DNA from: Prunus persica
Lineage: Eukaryota > Streptophyta > Magnoliopsida > Rosales > Rosaceae
Length of the DNA: 64,000 nucleotides
Reading direction: 5' to 3'
Assembly (NCBI RefSeq): GCF_000346465.2
Contig: NC_034010.1
Span: 8,263,417-8,327,416, forward strand
Positions 1 to 11,917 of this stretch are shown here, one piece after another. Each line of letters opens with the position of its first letter. Position 1 is the stretch's first letter. Below the pieces are notes generated by a model. That model did no database searches. It was not told the DNA's origin and was given only the letters and a program-made list of their open reading frames with translations. The translations under genes and the position numbers were made by a program.

Positions 1-217
1 AGGAGGAGTTTATTCTTTACCCAAATTATAGAGATTGAGTCGGACTCGATTATATCTCTGTATTAGGATCTCATTAAATAAAGATAATATCCTATAAGTA
101 AGATATTGTCCCTATTAATTGATTGGTTCAATTAATTAATTTAAGGGGTAATCTTCTTTTCCTCGTGGCATGCTGTGATTGGAGACGAAAATATTTGCTC
201 CCACAGTGGGAATAGTG
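1..217. other. unassigned AT-rich flank
   Basis: No coding frame or recognised repeat is seen. The related Copia LTR at 14.9 kb stops resembling this region upstream of about position 218, so this is a different sequence joined to the LTR. Confidence 0.4.
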
Positions 218-291
218 TACAACCAAACTTTGAGAGTATAAATCACCTAGCATGCCATATCTAAAATGAAATCAAAGTAAGAGTGAAAACA

Positions 292-300
292 TTAAATAAA
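292..300. repeat. 9-bp target-site duplication, left (TTAAATAAA)
   Basis: Identical to 1546-1554 on the other side of the element. The related LTR at 15030-15038 carries this 9-mer once and has no insertion. Confidence 0.9.
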
Positions 301-1545
301 GGCTTATTTACTGTAGTGGTCCCTGAAACTATGGTCAAATCTCATTTTACCCCCTGAAAGTTAAAATGACCCAGAATGCCCCCTTGACCAAGGTGGTGGT
401 TCACTTTGCCCCACTACCGTTAACTCCATAAAACATTCTGTTAAAAATGCTGACATGGCATGAATGGGACCTACCTTTTTGTTGAAATGTATGCCACATG
501 TGAAAAAAATAAAATAAAATATTTTATTCATAAAAAAATTTGTAATTTTATTTTTCTCTCAGTTCACTCTCTCCCCTCTGCCTCCCCCCCTCCCACCCAC
601 CACAACATACCAACCCCTACCTACAAACCCACCTCTGTTTCAGAAAAATCAAATCAGGGTTATAATGTCCTGACAACTTACATAGAAATCTCTTCATTTA
701 AATTTCAAAACTTTTGGGAATGCTCCCAAATCCACATGCAAGTGTAGAAATCAAATTAAACCACTCGCATCTTGCATTTTTAGTAGGTATTTCCATGTCT
801 CAAATTAAAAATAAATCGAATCTCCTTCCAAATCAAACAGAAAATACCCATAACCCATACCAAGTGGTGAGGTCGTTTTGGACCTTGAGCACCTAGGCGA
901 CGAGCTCGGGCGTAACTCGACGAAGCTTTCAGAGCTCCGAGATGACTGGCGGATCCTACTGGTTCTGGTTCTTGCATAATGAGGGTGAGAAATGTGAGAA
1001 GTGTCCTGTTGGCAGGGTTGAATGATGAAGTGGATGGTGAGGATTGAGGGAGGTATGGGTCCCATTTGGAGAGATCGAAGGACTGAGATTAGAGGGCAAT
1101 GGTGGGGTATTTGGGATTTGAGAGGGAGACGCAGTTGCAGAAAAGGCCGCAGCAGGCTGTGGGCGATTCTGTGAGGGCGGGGGTGGGGGTATGTCATGAT
1201 GGGTAGTTGTTTGGGCAGGGGGAGTGGTCGGGTACAGACAGAGAAAAAGGGAGAGAGAGAAGAGAGAAAAAAGTAATTTTCTAAATATTTTTTTTCCTAT
1301 TTGTTAAATTTTTTTTAATAAAATATTTTTTTCCATGTGGCACTTACGTGGCATACATTTCAACAAAAGGGTAGGTCCCATTCATGCCATGTCAGCGTTT
1401 TTAACAGAATTTTTGACAGAGTTAACGATATGGGTCAAATTGAACCATCAAACCTTAGTCCAGAGGGCATTCTGGGTCATTTTAACTTTCAGGGGCTAAA
1501 ATGAGATTTGATCATAGTTTCAAAGGGCATTACAGTAAATAAGCC
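301..1545. mobile_element. Mutator-like element (MULE), non-autonomous, long TIRs
   Basis: The ends are long inverted repeats of roughly 200 bp: 301 onward begins GGCTTATTTACTGTA, and 1545 read backwards begins the same way. A perfect 9-bp target duplication flanks the element, as expected for Mutator-like transposons. The interior (about 700-1240) is GC-richer than its surroundings and has no transposase. On the minus strand, about 985-1195, one frame reads as a proline/serine-rich peptide that ends in a stop. This looks like a captured host-gene piece, which I could not identify. A relative with the same TIR sequence lies at 25080-26345. Confidence 0.88.
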
Positions 1546-1554
1546 TTAAATAAA
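1546..1554. repeat. 9-bp target-site duplication, right
   Basis: TTAAATAAA, an exact match to 292-300. Confidence 0.9.
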
Positions 1555-2008
1555 CTAGAGATTCATGCAAGTCTCATTTGGTCCCAATCTTTGTAAGTCT
1601 ATGAAATTGTGCACCAAAGACTCTCTAAATACTATTTGAGAGAAAGATAAGATGTTCATACCCTTGGAGCAAATCTTGAAACCAAGAATGGTGTTCAAGT
1701 AGAAGGAGTGGTCCCTTTGTTGTTGGCTCTCCCTTTGATGTTTGTTCTCCACCTTGGAGCTCTCCAAATAGATACAAAGATATGCACCTCCCCAACTTCA
1801 CCAAAGATTGAATGGGATGAGAGAATGAGTAAACAACAAGTGAAGAGTGGTGCTAGCACCTTCACTTGATTTGATAGATTCAAGAGGGTATGGAGAGAGA
1901 GCTTGATGTTTTCTCTCTTCCAATTTGATAGGATTACGTAGCTACACACTTATAGGATTAAAAATGTCACAAGAGTAACAAAAATGCCCCAAGTCCTAGT
2001 GTAGCCAT

Positions 2009-2024
2009 CCCCCCCCCCCCCCCC
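2009..2024. repeat. poly(C) tract, 16 bp
   Basis: Sixteen C residues within the Copia LTR. The matching place in the second LTR copy (around 15520) has only a short C run, so the tract grew after the copies split or is a sequencing artefact. Confidence 0.8.
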
Positions 2025-3423
2025 TTCCTTTCTGTCTGTCATCTTTTGCTATCTCGGTCCAAGATATTAATCCTATAATATGTCACATATGTGCCTAAGT
2101 CCATATGGTCAAATCCCTTTTGAATTTCCAAGTCATATGGGACCTTTAATTGAAGTTATGACTTGACTAATTCAATCACCCTAGTGACTTAACTAATTCA
2201 TAATCTAATCAATTTAATTACTCTAGTTACTTCACTAATTCAATCACTCACTTGTCTTGGTCCCGATCATCCTTAGTTGACCATGTCAAGTATCGGTCAA
2301 CTGTTTGACCTTTGACCTTTGATTTTGACTTTGACCTTTGACTTTCACATTGACTTTGACCAAGTCACAAAGTCATTCATTCTCTTCATAATTTCCCAAT
2401 TGATTCCTTTTCAGTGTGCGATTTTATAGGTTCTAATTAGTGAGGCAGTGGGTATGAATGATTCACTTTGAATCAAGTGTGAATTGTATCCCGCCATACA
2501 ATTCACACTATTGGTGAAGGCTAATTATAATTAGTCCTTACAAGGCTTCCACAAGCCATGAGTGACACCTAACAGTATATCATGCTACCCAAGCTAAAAA
2601 GAATTCTTTTGTAGAACCTAGTTGATTTGTGATTACAATGCCATTAGATCCTTCTCTAATTCAATATTGTATGTCATATTCTCGGGATATGGTAAACTTG
2701 TGTCAAAATCCCTAATATAACATCTCTTGATTATATGATTCAATTTGATGAAATTGCAAACGTTCTTGTTTCAATTTTCATCCAATACTTTGGCCAAAGA
2801 TTCTTGAATAATATGTTTAGAGTATTCTCTCTTCTTACTAAGAGCAGGGATTCCTTGTTGTACAATCACCTGTCTCCTAAGGAACACCTTTAAGTCACAT
2901 CATTTTGATATGACCATATAATGCTCTCAAAGAGAAACAACATGTACACAAGACAACTATGATGTCTCAGGTCTAAGGATTAATTTGCATTATCATAACT
3001 TAGAATTCTTTGTTTAACACTTATGAGTAAGACTTCCATACAAGAATTCTAGAGTTGATCGCGTTTAGTGGACTCTGTTTTCTATAGAGCACCTATACAT
3101 CTGTCTCAGTGTCTCTACACGAATGACTTGAGACTAGTCATCCTCCCAGTTGAGCAGACCTAATGTGTACCAGCCTCTGTGGGTGGCCATAATCCAATTG
3201 GTGATCCTATGATCATGAACATTTTAGGATACAATATTTATATGTATGGAAAGTCTTGTGCATCTAACTATTTTAGACCACTTTCCATATATATCTTAAT
3301 CCACGGACTTGTTACTTTTGTGTGCGTTATGTATCTAAAGCAAAGCTCTTGCCCCTTTACTATTATATATTATTTCATTAGAATTATCCATTTTATATTG
3401 GCTTCTTGGGCATATATCTAATA

Positions 3424-3435
3424 GTCTCCCACTTG
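3424..3435 (-). promoter_or_regulatory. polypurine tract of the minus-strand Copia element
   Basis: Minus-strand CAAGTGGGAGAC sits immediately before the LTR start, the usual place and sequence for plus-strand priming in plant Copia elements. It fixes this LTR as the 3' one. Confidence 0.7.
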
Positions 3436-4080
3436 CACGTAAAGCCAATCAGCCACACAATGTGTCTGACCCTAAGACGCTTATCAAGCCATAGCCGATA
3501 TGTTCTAGGGTTTTGTGATCCTTGCTATATCAACTTTCTTTTGCAACTTAGAGACGATCGACGTCATGAGTAACCAACTCATTTATATAACGTTTCCTCC
3601 AAATTTTGGATGCCTGATGAGACTTGAGTTCCTTGGATTGAGCTATTGCCCCATGAGAATTTCTCTTACTATAAGAGCATTGATCTTTCATGGTAGGAAT
3701 TTCTCTTACTATAAGAACAGTTTTCTAGAGTTTGTTTCCTATAATATAGGAATTAGGATCCAACCAGAGCCAGAGTCACTCAAGTGTACACTTCCACTCT
3801 TATGCTCTAATATTATTCTCTTTGCATATTTCACCTTTCGTCTTATTTGTGTTTTTTTGACATAAAAGACATATTAGTTGTCTAGGTTCTGATCCTAGGG
3901 TGTCATCTTGTTGTCATTAATATGCTCTTGCATTAAGTGCAACTTGCTGTAGTATCTTGGTCATATCATATATGATTGTATACTCATATGATAAGTACAT
4001 CAACTTTTCATTCATTTCTTTTAGATTTCTTTTGAAGAAGACTTCACTTGGTGATGGCGTTTTCTTTTAAACTTTAAAAG
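3436..4080 (-). other. 3' internal region of the Copia element, noncoding
   Basis: This lies upstream of the polypurine tract in element orientation. No convincing coding frame was found on either strand. A 20-odd-bp block beginning GAATTTCTCTTACTATAAGA occurs twice, 41 bp apart (about 3657 and 3698). Confidence 0.4.
4016..4054. repeat. 39-bp inverted repeat, left arm
   Basis: An exact reverse complement of 5717-5755. The arms enclose about 1.66 kb, which includes the Gypsy-like stretch. The arms are not element termini I recognise; see the finding on the inverted filler. Confidence 0.85.
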
Positions 4081-5660
4081 GGCTCCCTGATCAGTTCACA
4101 ATTGTATATCATTTTGTACCCTTCTAGCTTATGATTTGGTTATGTTATTGAGTCAAACGTGTGCTTTTAATCCCTTTTCTGTTTATCATTCAGTTCATTG
4201 GGCCTTAGGTAGCAATGGTGTCTTTGGATAAGAAAAGATGCAAAATGGTGCAAAAACGAGCAGACTGGGTTAGCAACTCATTTCGGCCTTAACATCTTTC
4301 TCCGAACTTGGATTGGCCCAAATAATATGTAGTTGGAAAGATGAGAGTCTGAACTTCAAGATGGACTACTCAAATGCATCAGATTATGAAGTTGAGCCCA
4401 ATTCGTGAGCCCATATACACACCAGGTTCAGGATTGCAGTTTCCAGTTGTTGAGCCTTGGATACTTTCTTTGAGCCATGTGACTCACCACAGCTTTCCTT
4501 GACTTTAGACCAGACATGTTGAGCAATTTAGGGAGCAATTAAGGGAGGTGTGTCAGCTACTCAAGTGCAGAGGAATCACTCCATTCACCAATAATTCACT
4601 CCAGCCATCCTATATCACTTCATTCAGCCCAAAATCACGAAGGAACAACTCCAACAAGCCTTCCTTCCATTTCCTACGAATTTGTTCTTTCTCTGCCATC
4701 ACCAACCACCCAAACTCATCCCAAATCACCTCTTTAGTTGCCATACTCTAGACATGAGAAAGTTCTTGGAGTAGCATTAGATGTGGAGAAGCACCTGGAG
4801 AAGCCTTGGAAACCACAAGCAACTTCAGAATTGGGTTTCTCTACTCTTATTGCATTCAATATGTTTTCTCATTTTTGCTTAAGTTCCATTTCCATTATGA
4901 GTAGCTAAATTCATAACTAGGGCTATGATGTAACCTAACATGAATATTCTGGGTTTATAAGTTGAAGTTTTGAGTTTCAAGTTTGATTCATGATTCATAT
5001 TCCTATTCTTTATGCTTATCAGTTAATATGCTTGTTTGGATGATTGATCACCATTAGAACTTGTATATTAGCTACCTTGGTTTGAATCAAGAGTAGACAC
5101 CATGCTTTGATTTGAATTGAACTATGAATAAGAAAAGTATGTATGGACATTCGACAACAGGGATTAGATACATGCTTGGTTGTTTAAATTGTTCTTCTAT
5201 GCTTAATGGGTTCCTAATGCTTAATTTAGATTAGACAACAAATGATCAAGTTAGGGAATTAGGAGCACAAGGTTAGGACCAGACACCATGGCCTAATCAT
5301 ACTTTAGCTAGAATCAATCTTTGAATCCGAATGAGACTTGTCACTTGACTCCTTATAACCCAGAATTGAATTGTTATGGTGAATCGAATGCCCTAGTCTC
5401 CCAATCTGTTTTCCAGCCTACAAAAGTACTCTTTGTTACATTTGTTCACTTTGCTTTTGTTTGAAATTTCGTTTTGCCTCATTTGTTCAACAATTACAAT
5501 CACTCTTGCTTTAAATTCTATTTTAGACTTAACCTCCTACTTTCTTGAATTTGGTAATCTAAGTACATAACTAATTTTAACTTCTCAGTCCTCGTGGGTA
5601 CGACCTCGTACTTGTCTTGCCATACTACTAATTGGCCCGTACAATTGCGAGTTAACATTT
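4081..5660 (+). mobile_element. probable Ty3/Gypsy LTR or UTR remnant
   Basis: The stretch has no coding frame. Near 5590-5650 it carries a block that begins TCCTCGTGGGTACGACC and ends around a 'cccgtacaattgcg' segment. This resembles the signature seen near LTR ends of plant Athila/Tat-type Gypsy elements. The earlier part (4200-4500), with phrases such as GGATTGGCCCAAATAATATG, has the same character. No LTR boundaries, primer site or duplication could be placed, so the element type and extent are inference from pattern memory. Confidence 0.4.
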
Positions 5661-5716
5661 TAACAAACACTCCCACCTTTCCTTTTGGAATATAACCAAG
5701 TGAAAGAGTTGAATTG

Positions 5717-5755
5717 TCACCAAGTGAAGTCTTCTTCAAAAGAAATCTAAAAGAA
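5717..5755. repeat. 39-bp inverted repeat, right arm
   Basis: An exact reverse complement of 4016-4054. It sits between two direct copies of AAGAGTTGAATTGTCAC (5704-5720 and 5775-5791). Confidence 0.85.
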
Positions 5756-5791
5756 AAGGTGGTGTGTCAACGTAAAAGAGTTGAATTGTCA

Positions 5792-7688
5792 CTTTGTCCG
5801 ATAATCAGCTTGTGGCTTACAATCAATCATTCCACTTGTTTCACAAGAAGCATCCATTAACTATTTGATGAATACGACATCTTTCAGGGAATCTAGGATG
5901 TCCCACAAGTTTACCTTTCAAACTATAAAGTCCTAAACTTTATAACAATTTCAATCTCATTACCATTCAATTGGACTTATCAAATATTTTGTTATGCTTG
6001 GGGTTACAGCGTAAGGAGGGATTTCGATGACTTAATTTATACTTTATTATCCTTTGTGATAAAAATCATCCATTGAGATATCAACGGTGAATGCTATAGA
6101 AAAACAATGGATACCATTCCATTCATTATCTTATACAACTCATGTGATCTCCATTCTAATTCATCACTTAGATTGTTTGGCTTTCTCAATTTCTAGATGC
6201 AATTCATAGGTAAGAATTGGAATCTTAAAAGAACCACACATTGCTTATCCTTTGAATATTATCTTGATTAACTTTTTAGAAATCATTTTTGTATTAGATT
6301 TATCATATCTCAATATTCTAAACAATTAATGTAAGAACAGTTTCATACATTCATTTCACAAGGCATATAGAGATCAAAATTCATATTACCATAATATGAA
6401 TAGTCATTGTTCACCCGTTTTATGTTTATTCATGTGATGGTAGGGTAAAGTTCCCCATTGCCTTAAGAACCATTGACTGGTCAACAAGTCAACTTTCTTT
6501 AGTATGCGAGCGTGCCACTGCTAGCAATGAAAAATCCTAGCAAACTTCTTAAAAATAGATAACTTGCACCCCAAGTTACCAATTTCTAAACAAGCGATTG
6601 TGAATTTGGGTGAGGAATATATCCCAAGTAAGTTCTTTTCTTGCCTCAGATTGGTGAGGACTTCATAATTTTTCACAGTACAAGATTGGTAGTTTTGGCC
6701 AGAATAAATGATAAGAAAGTGAACTGTTTTCAGGAGAAACTGCCTTTTACAAAACTCAAAAGGGAAAAACCAACTCTAGAAAGACAAAAAGAAGGTTGGA
6801 CTTCCATTTCTGCATGGATAGATGCTTCTGATTCGGGCTGGACTAGATATACCGGTGCTAGACTGGACTATCAACAACTTCAACTATTAAGTTTCAGCTG
6901 CAAATTGATGCCAACGTTCAAGTTTGGCAGAGCTTTAATCTATTTCAAGCCTTGCAAGGCTCTTTGAAAGGGCAGAATTGCGGCCTCTTCAGTCTGAAAG
7001 GGCAAAAGTGGCTGGACTTGAGGATTACTAAGCTGGAATTGCACTGTGGTACCTGTTCTGCTTGATCAGGGCTCTCCATAAATTTGTTGAGGTTTTCATA
7101 TTTGTAAAAACTCTCACTCTGCTTGATTTGGCTTTTACTGAACCAAATTTGTAATGAGAGAAATCTCGTTTTACTGAACCAAGTCTGAACTTGAAGTTTT
7201 GATTTGTAGCTGGCTTCTTTCTTGTGTCTCAATGAGCTTTTGGTTACTTCATGTTTGAAGGTTCTTTAAGATGAAGTGATCATTTTGAGTTTTTGTGTTT
7301 GATTGATTTTTTGGTTGTCTCTTACTTTGTTCACCTCCTCTCATATTTATTGGAAATGCTGGAGTGGGATATTTTAATCTTTAAATGGGCGGTAGATTTT
7401 CTAGAAAAACAATATCTTTTATTTTCAAATGTCAAAGAAAAGGGAAGTTATCTATTCTAGCAAGTAGACCATCACTAGTCAGTTTTCATGGAGGTCTTTT
7501 CCTTGCTTTTCTGAAAGAAGAACCAACTCTTCTTTGTTCTCTATTTGTTCTTGGTAAAGAGAAAGAGCACAATCTGACACGATAGTCAGTTTGCTTTTCT
7601 TGTTTGAACAACTCCCTTGCTTCCCACTTATCTCTTGAGATTGTAGCTTGCTTATCTTTTGGGAAGATCACCTGTTTTGGTGCAGAGC

Positions 7689-7732
<44 letters not shown>

Positions 7733-8492
7733 TCTGACCTTTCTTCATTTGGCTGAGTAAAAATAGAGAAGTCTTTCTGTAAAAACCTGTCTTCATTAAT
7801 TTCCTATCAACCCCTCTGTAATAGTCAAAAATTTTGACTTTTTCAATGCCAGTTAGTCACGTGGGTTTGTTTTGGGAAAATATTTTCTGATTTTAATCAT
7901 CCCAAGCCCAATTTTGATTTTTGGGATTGTGGGCTGATCAATTCGTATGTACTGGGCTTCCTTCCAATTTTTGGGTCTTGGTAAAAAAAATCTGACTTGG
8001 GTTTGGACTTTTTGACTTTTGGGCCTTCGATTCCAATTCTTATCCATACTGCCTGGGTTTGATTTTGTCTCGTCCTTCTGGGCCTCCAGTGTTGGGTTGG
8101 ATGTGTAATTTCAACCCAATTATAAGGGAATGCTGGTGGCTTGTCAAAAATTGATATGGGCTTTTGATCTTTTGGACTGGGTGTGCCAAATTAGGCCCAA
8201 ATAGTCATATATAAATCAAACTAGTGGTTATGTCATACAAACTTCTAAAACATGAAGATAGCAAGTAAGTTCTTTATACATGCCAAAACCAAATAAACTA
8301 AATAAGTTCATAAGTTCTAAAAGATCTCCATAAACAAATAAAAGCTTGTTTGATGATTCTGAATCCCAACAATCTTCATCTCTATGAGCTTCCTACTTGT
8401 TCTCTGTCTGTGCAACAACATGATCTACAATAGATTATTGTTTGTTAGACTCAAGTAAGGTATAAACTTTTGTTTAGAACTTTAATGACAAA
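5792..8492. other. long noncoding stretch, unassigned repeats
   Basis: No gene is supported on either strand. A (CT)n tract followed by (AT)n lies at about 7690-7731. The segment 7850-8210 repeatedly uses GGGCTT and TGGGCC motifs, like some plant LTRs, but no termini could be found. The part adjoining the gag fragment may be internal sequence of the minus-strand Copia element. Confidence 0.4.
7690..7731. repeat. compound microsatellite (CT)n(AT)n
   Basis: An uninterrupted CT run followed by an AT run. Confidence 0.9.
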
Positions 8493-9334
8493 TTAAGCTG
8501 TACCTTCAGCTCGATTGTCCTTCATTCTAGCTAAGTAAGACCGGCAATTCATTTTCCAGTGTTCGTCTTTCCTATAATGGAAACACTGTCCATTCGCCTC
8601 TTTCCTTTCTTCCTGTTTCTTCTTAATGCCTCCCTTGGGGTTTCATTTCTTCTTCTAGTTGGCACTGAATTTTCCTTTACCCTTATTACCGAGCTTAGCA
8701 GAAGAAGTTGAACCCTTCTCAAAAACAGTAATGGTCCCATCTCCTCCTTCTCTCTTGAAGGTTTTTTCAGAGTCACACACATGTTCAACAGCATTGAGAA
8801 TGTGTGCTCCATCTTCCCCATATTGTAGTTCATAACAAACTGGGAGAAGGAATCAGAAATAGACTCAAAGAAGATGATGGTTGCCAAGTTTTGGTCCAGT
8901 GGACTGCTAAGACTTTCCAAGTGCTCAATGAGTCCTATCATCTTCAATCCATGTTTGTGGACTGGAGCTCCCTTAACCATCATGGTCTTCAAAAGCTCAC
9001 ATACAGTACTGAAGCGTCTATTACGTGTGCCTTCTCCATAAAGCTCTTGGAGATAGGATATTATGTTAGCAGCATGCTGTTTCTAGAGCTCCTCATTCAT
9101 GGAAGCCAAAATGTAGCACTTGGCCTGATAGTCATCATCCACGTGCTTGTCATACTTAGCACGTACTTCCTGAGAAATATCTTCAGCAGGGGGTTCAATG
9201 TCAGGAGCTTGCTCTAGTACATACACAATCTTCTCGATAGTCATGAATATCTTGAGACTGTGGTACCGTGTTGGAAAGTTATGGCTCTCTAGACAAAGTT
9301 TGTCCAGGAGTTTGGCGAATGCAGATCTAGACAT
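8493..9334 (-). pseudogene. Copia gag polyprotein fragment, broken
   Basis: The product would be the nucleocapsid (gag) protein that packages element RNA. Read on the minus strand from 9334, the frame shows the typical Copia gag order. There is an N-terminal region with KIVYVLEQAP and DDYQAKCYILASMNEEL, then GLIEHLESL and DSFSQFVMNYNMGKMEHT, then a lysine-rich tail. A stop codon at 9083-9085 interrupts the frame, which then continues in phase to about 8700. The zinc knuckle is in another frame (about 8549-8590) and reads CFHYRKDEHWKMNC. The second cysteine of the CX2CX4HX4C pattern has become tyrosine. No integrase, reverse transcriptase or RNase H follows before 5.8 kb. Its strand matches the LTRs at 218-3423 and 14912-16568, so it may belong to the same element. 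Confidence 0.88.
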
Positions 9335-10143
9335 ATCTAGACATATTTAGATTTAACATTGACTCGGGTCTTTAAATCAAAAGGTAACTGTTGAAACAAA
9401 AAAAAAAACAAAAAAATTCAGCCAAATAAATCTTATAATTTATTTTATATAAAAATTAAATGATAAATTTAAACCAACATGGGTTCCCAAAATTTTAGGA
9501 TATCTGTTATCTTTCAAATTTTGGGATATCTGTTATGTTATAAAAAGGCTACAATAGAAAAAGAAAAAAAAAAGGAAGGAGAAAGCAAACGACAAATAAA
9601 AAAAGATTGCTGGAGAAATTAGAGCAGTGCAAAGAAGAGAAAAAACATTGATACAAGTATATTGTTATCTCTATTTTCTTTTTTATGTTGGGCATGGCAT
9701 GCCACAAAATCCATGGGTGAGAAACTCTGAAATTACTTGAATGCAAATCCATGGGTGAGAAATCCCAAAATTATTTGGATGCAAATCCATGGGTGAGTAA
9801 CCCCAAAATAATTTGGATGCAATCTATGGGTGAGTAACCCTGAAATTATTTGGACGTAAAAATCCATATGGGTGAGAAACCCAAAACCTCTGCAGAGAAA
9901 AAAATATGGAAAATGGGTTAAAATATCCATGACAATTAGCAAACGAAATGGATTCACATATGCAAATATAAAAAATATAAAAAAGCAACAAAAAAAAAGG
10001 GAAGAAAAATAAAACAACAAAAAGAAAAGACAAACAAAACAAAAAGAAGAAGAAAGTGGCGTACATCCACTTTGTTTGAGTTTGCATATGGACAAAGTAT
10101 GGGTTGCTGACCAACATGGAGAAAAGGAAAAAAATGGCACCTT
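9335..10143 (-). other. AT-rich noncoding leader-like region
   Basis: This lies upstream of the gag fragment in element orientation. It holds long A-rich runs (about 9400, 9560 and 9985-10050) and the 38-bp tandem repeat at 9708-9883. Open frames here are short, low-complexity phenylalanine-rich products of the A/T runs, and I do not treat them as genes. Confidence 0.45.
9708..9883. repeat. tandem repeat, five units of about 38 bp
   Basis: Units start at 9708, 9746, 9784, 9821 and 9861 (spacings 38, 38, 37, 40). They share the core AATCCATGGGTGAG, followed by an AAATTATTTGGATGCA-like part. Confidence 0.92.
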
Positions 10144-10409
10144 TGGCAATAACCCAAACCTTAATTAAATTTTAATTATTAAATTATTAGAGGAAAATTT
10201 TTTTTTGCCCCTAGAATAAATGATTAGGAAAAATGTTGACTTTTTGACCAGGATGGAATTTGAAAATTTCGATTGTACCGTTGTGTAGAGAGCGATGAAA
10301 CGAGTCGTAGACACGTAGTGGGCTCGAAATGGAGTTATGATGAAGAAAATACGATAAAATAACACTGAAGGGCAAAATGGTAATTTTAAAAATCAGATTT
10401 TTAAAAACC

Positions 10410-10453
10410 CTCTCTCTCTCTCTCTGTCTCTCTCTATCTCTCTCTCTCTCTCT
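10410..10453. repeat. (CT)n microsatellite at fixed LTR position
   Basis: An interrupted CT run. The same position in the other LTR copies holds CT/GA runs at about 22732-22760, 47540-47640 and 63581-63605. Confidence 0.9.
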
Positions 10454-10519
10454 CCATGAAAAATCCCCCTTGTTTTTCTTCTAGCCACCCTCTCCCTCCA
10501 TTACCACCGTTGCACCCCA

Positions 10520-10541
10520 TGGCCGGCCACAAGACCGGCCA
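10520..10541. promoter_or_regulatory. conserved GC hairpin in LTR
   Basis: TGGCCGG (10520-10526) pairs with CCGGCCA (10535-10541). A matching 7-bp hairpin occurs at 63491-63508, and one with a single wobble pair at 47451-47468. Its function is unknown. Confidence 0.6.
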
Positions 10542-11639
10542 AGATCGCACCGCCGCATCTTCCCCTTCCTTTCCTGGCCAGTCCCCGCCCCTGGAACCGC
10601 CAAACCCCTCTGGATCGAGCCGAAAACCACTGGTTTTTGACCGAATTTTTGCCGTGGTCGTTCCCCCTCCTTTGGCCACCAATCTTGATGTGTGAGGTAT
10701 GCTTTTCCACCTATTTTTCGTACTCTATCTGATGGTTAAGTAGGATTTGAGAAATTTCTAGAGTTGATAGTTCAAATTTGGATCAAAAGTTTGGCCAGTT
10801 TTGGGATCGCGATTCCTGCGACTTCAGCTTGTTTTTTGAGGTAGGTCCACAAACAAAAGTGACTCCAAACGAGGTTTTACAACTAAGGTAGGAAGCTTCG
10901 CCGCTGTTTGGAGTGTTTCCGGCTGCCGAAAATTTATCAACACACCCACGCACTTCCAGCACATGTGGCGATGCGTGGGCAGCATGGTGGAACTACATTC
11001 TGTTCTAAAATAATCCCCTAGTTTCCATGAGCGCGTAGGTACTTTCGGATTTCAATTTGGATAACATTTGGACCCCGAACGGATTTCGCATATTATGCGA
11101 TTTCCGGGTTTGATACGTTTGAACCGTTGGATCGTAGTCAATTTCATATATGTTAATCTAGGTAATTCCAGGATCGTACAGGATTCTATAGATCATAAAA
11201 TGGAGTAACGAATACTCCGGAAATGCCAACCTTAGGGTTAGGTTTACAGTAATAGCCCGATCATGTGATCATGAGCAATCCAGCAGTCTGATCGAGACCA
11301 AACTCTTGGGACATGTGTCCTAGACATGTTGGAACCTTTAGGAACTCTCAAATCGGAATTTGGAGGTCGTGGACCCAATGGGGTCCCGTGTTGACTTTTT
11401 GGGACTTTATCACTTTTTGAGTCTCGGATCTTTTCTAGACCATTCTAAACATGAGGAAAGCTTATGTCTGCATAGGAATGACCTTAAAGTTAGTCCATGC
11501 ACTTCTAGGAGCCGAGGGTCAGGGTTTTTAATTAAAGGTTATATTGAGAAATTTTAATAATAAATTATTATGATGGTTTAATTAGGCACTCGGGCACAGG
11601 CAGACCCGCAGGAGGGACCTTCGAAAGGTCCAGCTACCT

Positions 11640-11917
11640 CGGACCAGCAATGAGTGGAATTTGTTTTTATTAATAATTTTATGCAATTCAATTTCATTAT
11701 TTGATCTTGAATAAGTATTAAATAGCTCAAGTTTTTCTAGCATATTTTGCTAAGGTTAAATATTTTATTTATATGCTCATCGGACCACCAATGAGTGGAA
11801 TTTGTTTTTATTAATAATTTTATGCAATTCAATTTCATTATTTGATCTTGAATAAGTATTAAATAGCTCAAGTTTTTCTAGCATATTTTGCTGAGGTTAA
11901 ATATTTTATTTATATGC
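11640..11917 (+). repeat. 141-bp direct tandem duplication inside LTR A
   Basis: 11640-11780 and 11781 to about 11917 are nearly identical, both starting CGGACCA-CAATGAGTGG. The LTR copy at 45230-47912 carries this part only once. Confidence 0.9.

Larger units (their letters stand above)
218..3423 (-). mobile_element. Copia-type LTR, minus orientation (3' LTR)
   Basis: Read on the minus strand, the LTR starts at 3423 with TATTAGATATATGCCC. This is one base away from the TGTTAGATATATGCCC start common in plant Copia LTRs. A polypurine tract lies directly before it. Most of the stretch aligns with a second copy at 14912-16568, including the shared block rich in TTGACC/TTTGACC motifs and the block ending near 3000. 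About 1.25 kb of the length is a later Mutator-like insertion at 301-1545, so the LTR itself is roughly 1.95 kb. The end near position 218 is where similarity to the second copy stops, and it may be truncated. The family is inferred from LTR and tract features only. Confidence 0.65.

Noticed and set aside
6641..6967. 108-codon open frame
   Set aside because: No recognisable motif, unsupported by neighbours, and composition like the surrounding noncoding repeat.
10456..10695. Proline/serine-rich open frame in LTR A
   Set aside because: It lies in the GC-rich part of a noncoding LTR, and the equivalent region of copies B, C and D does not keep the frame.
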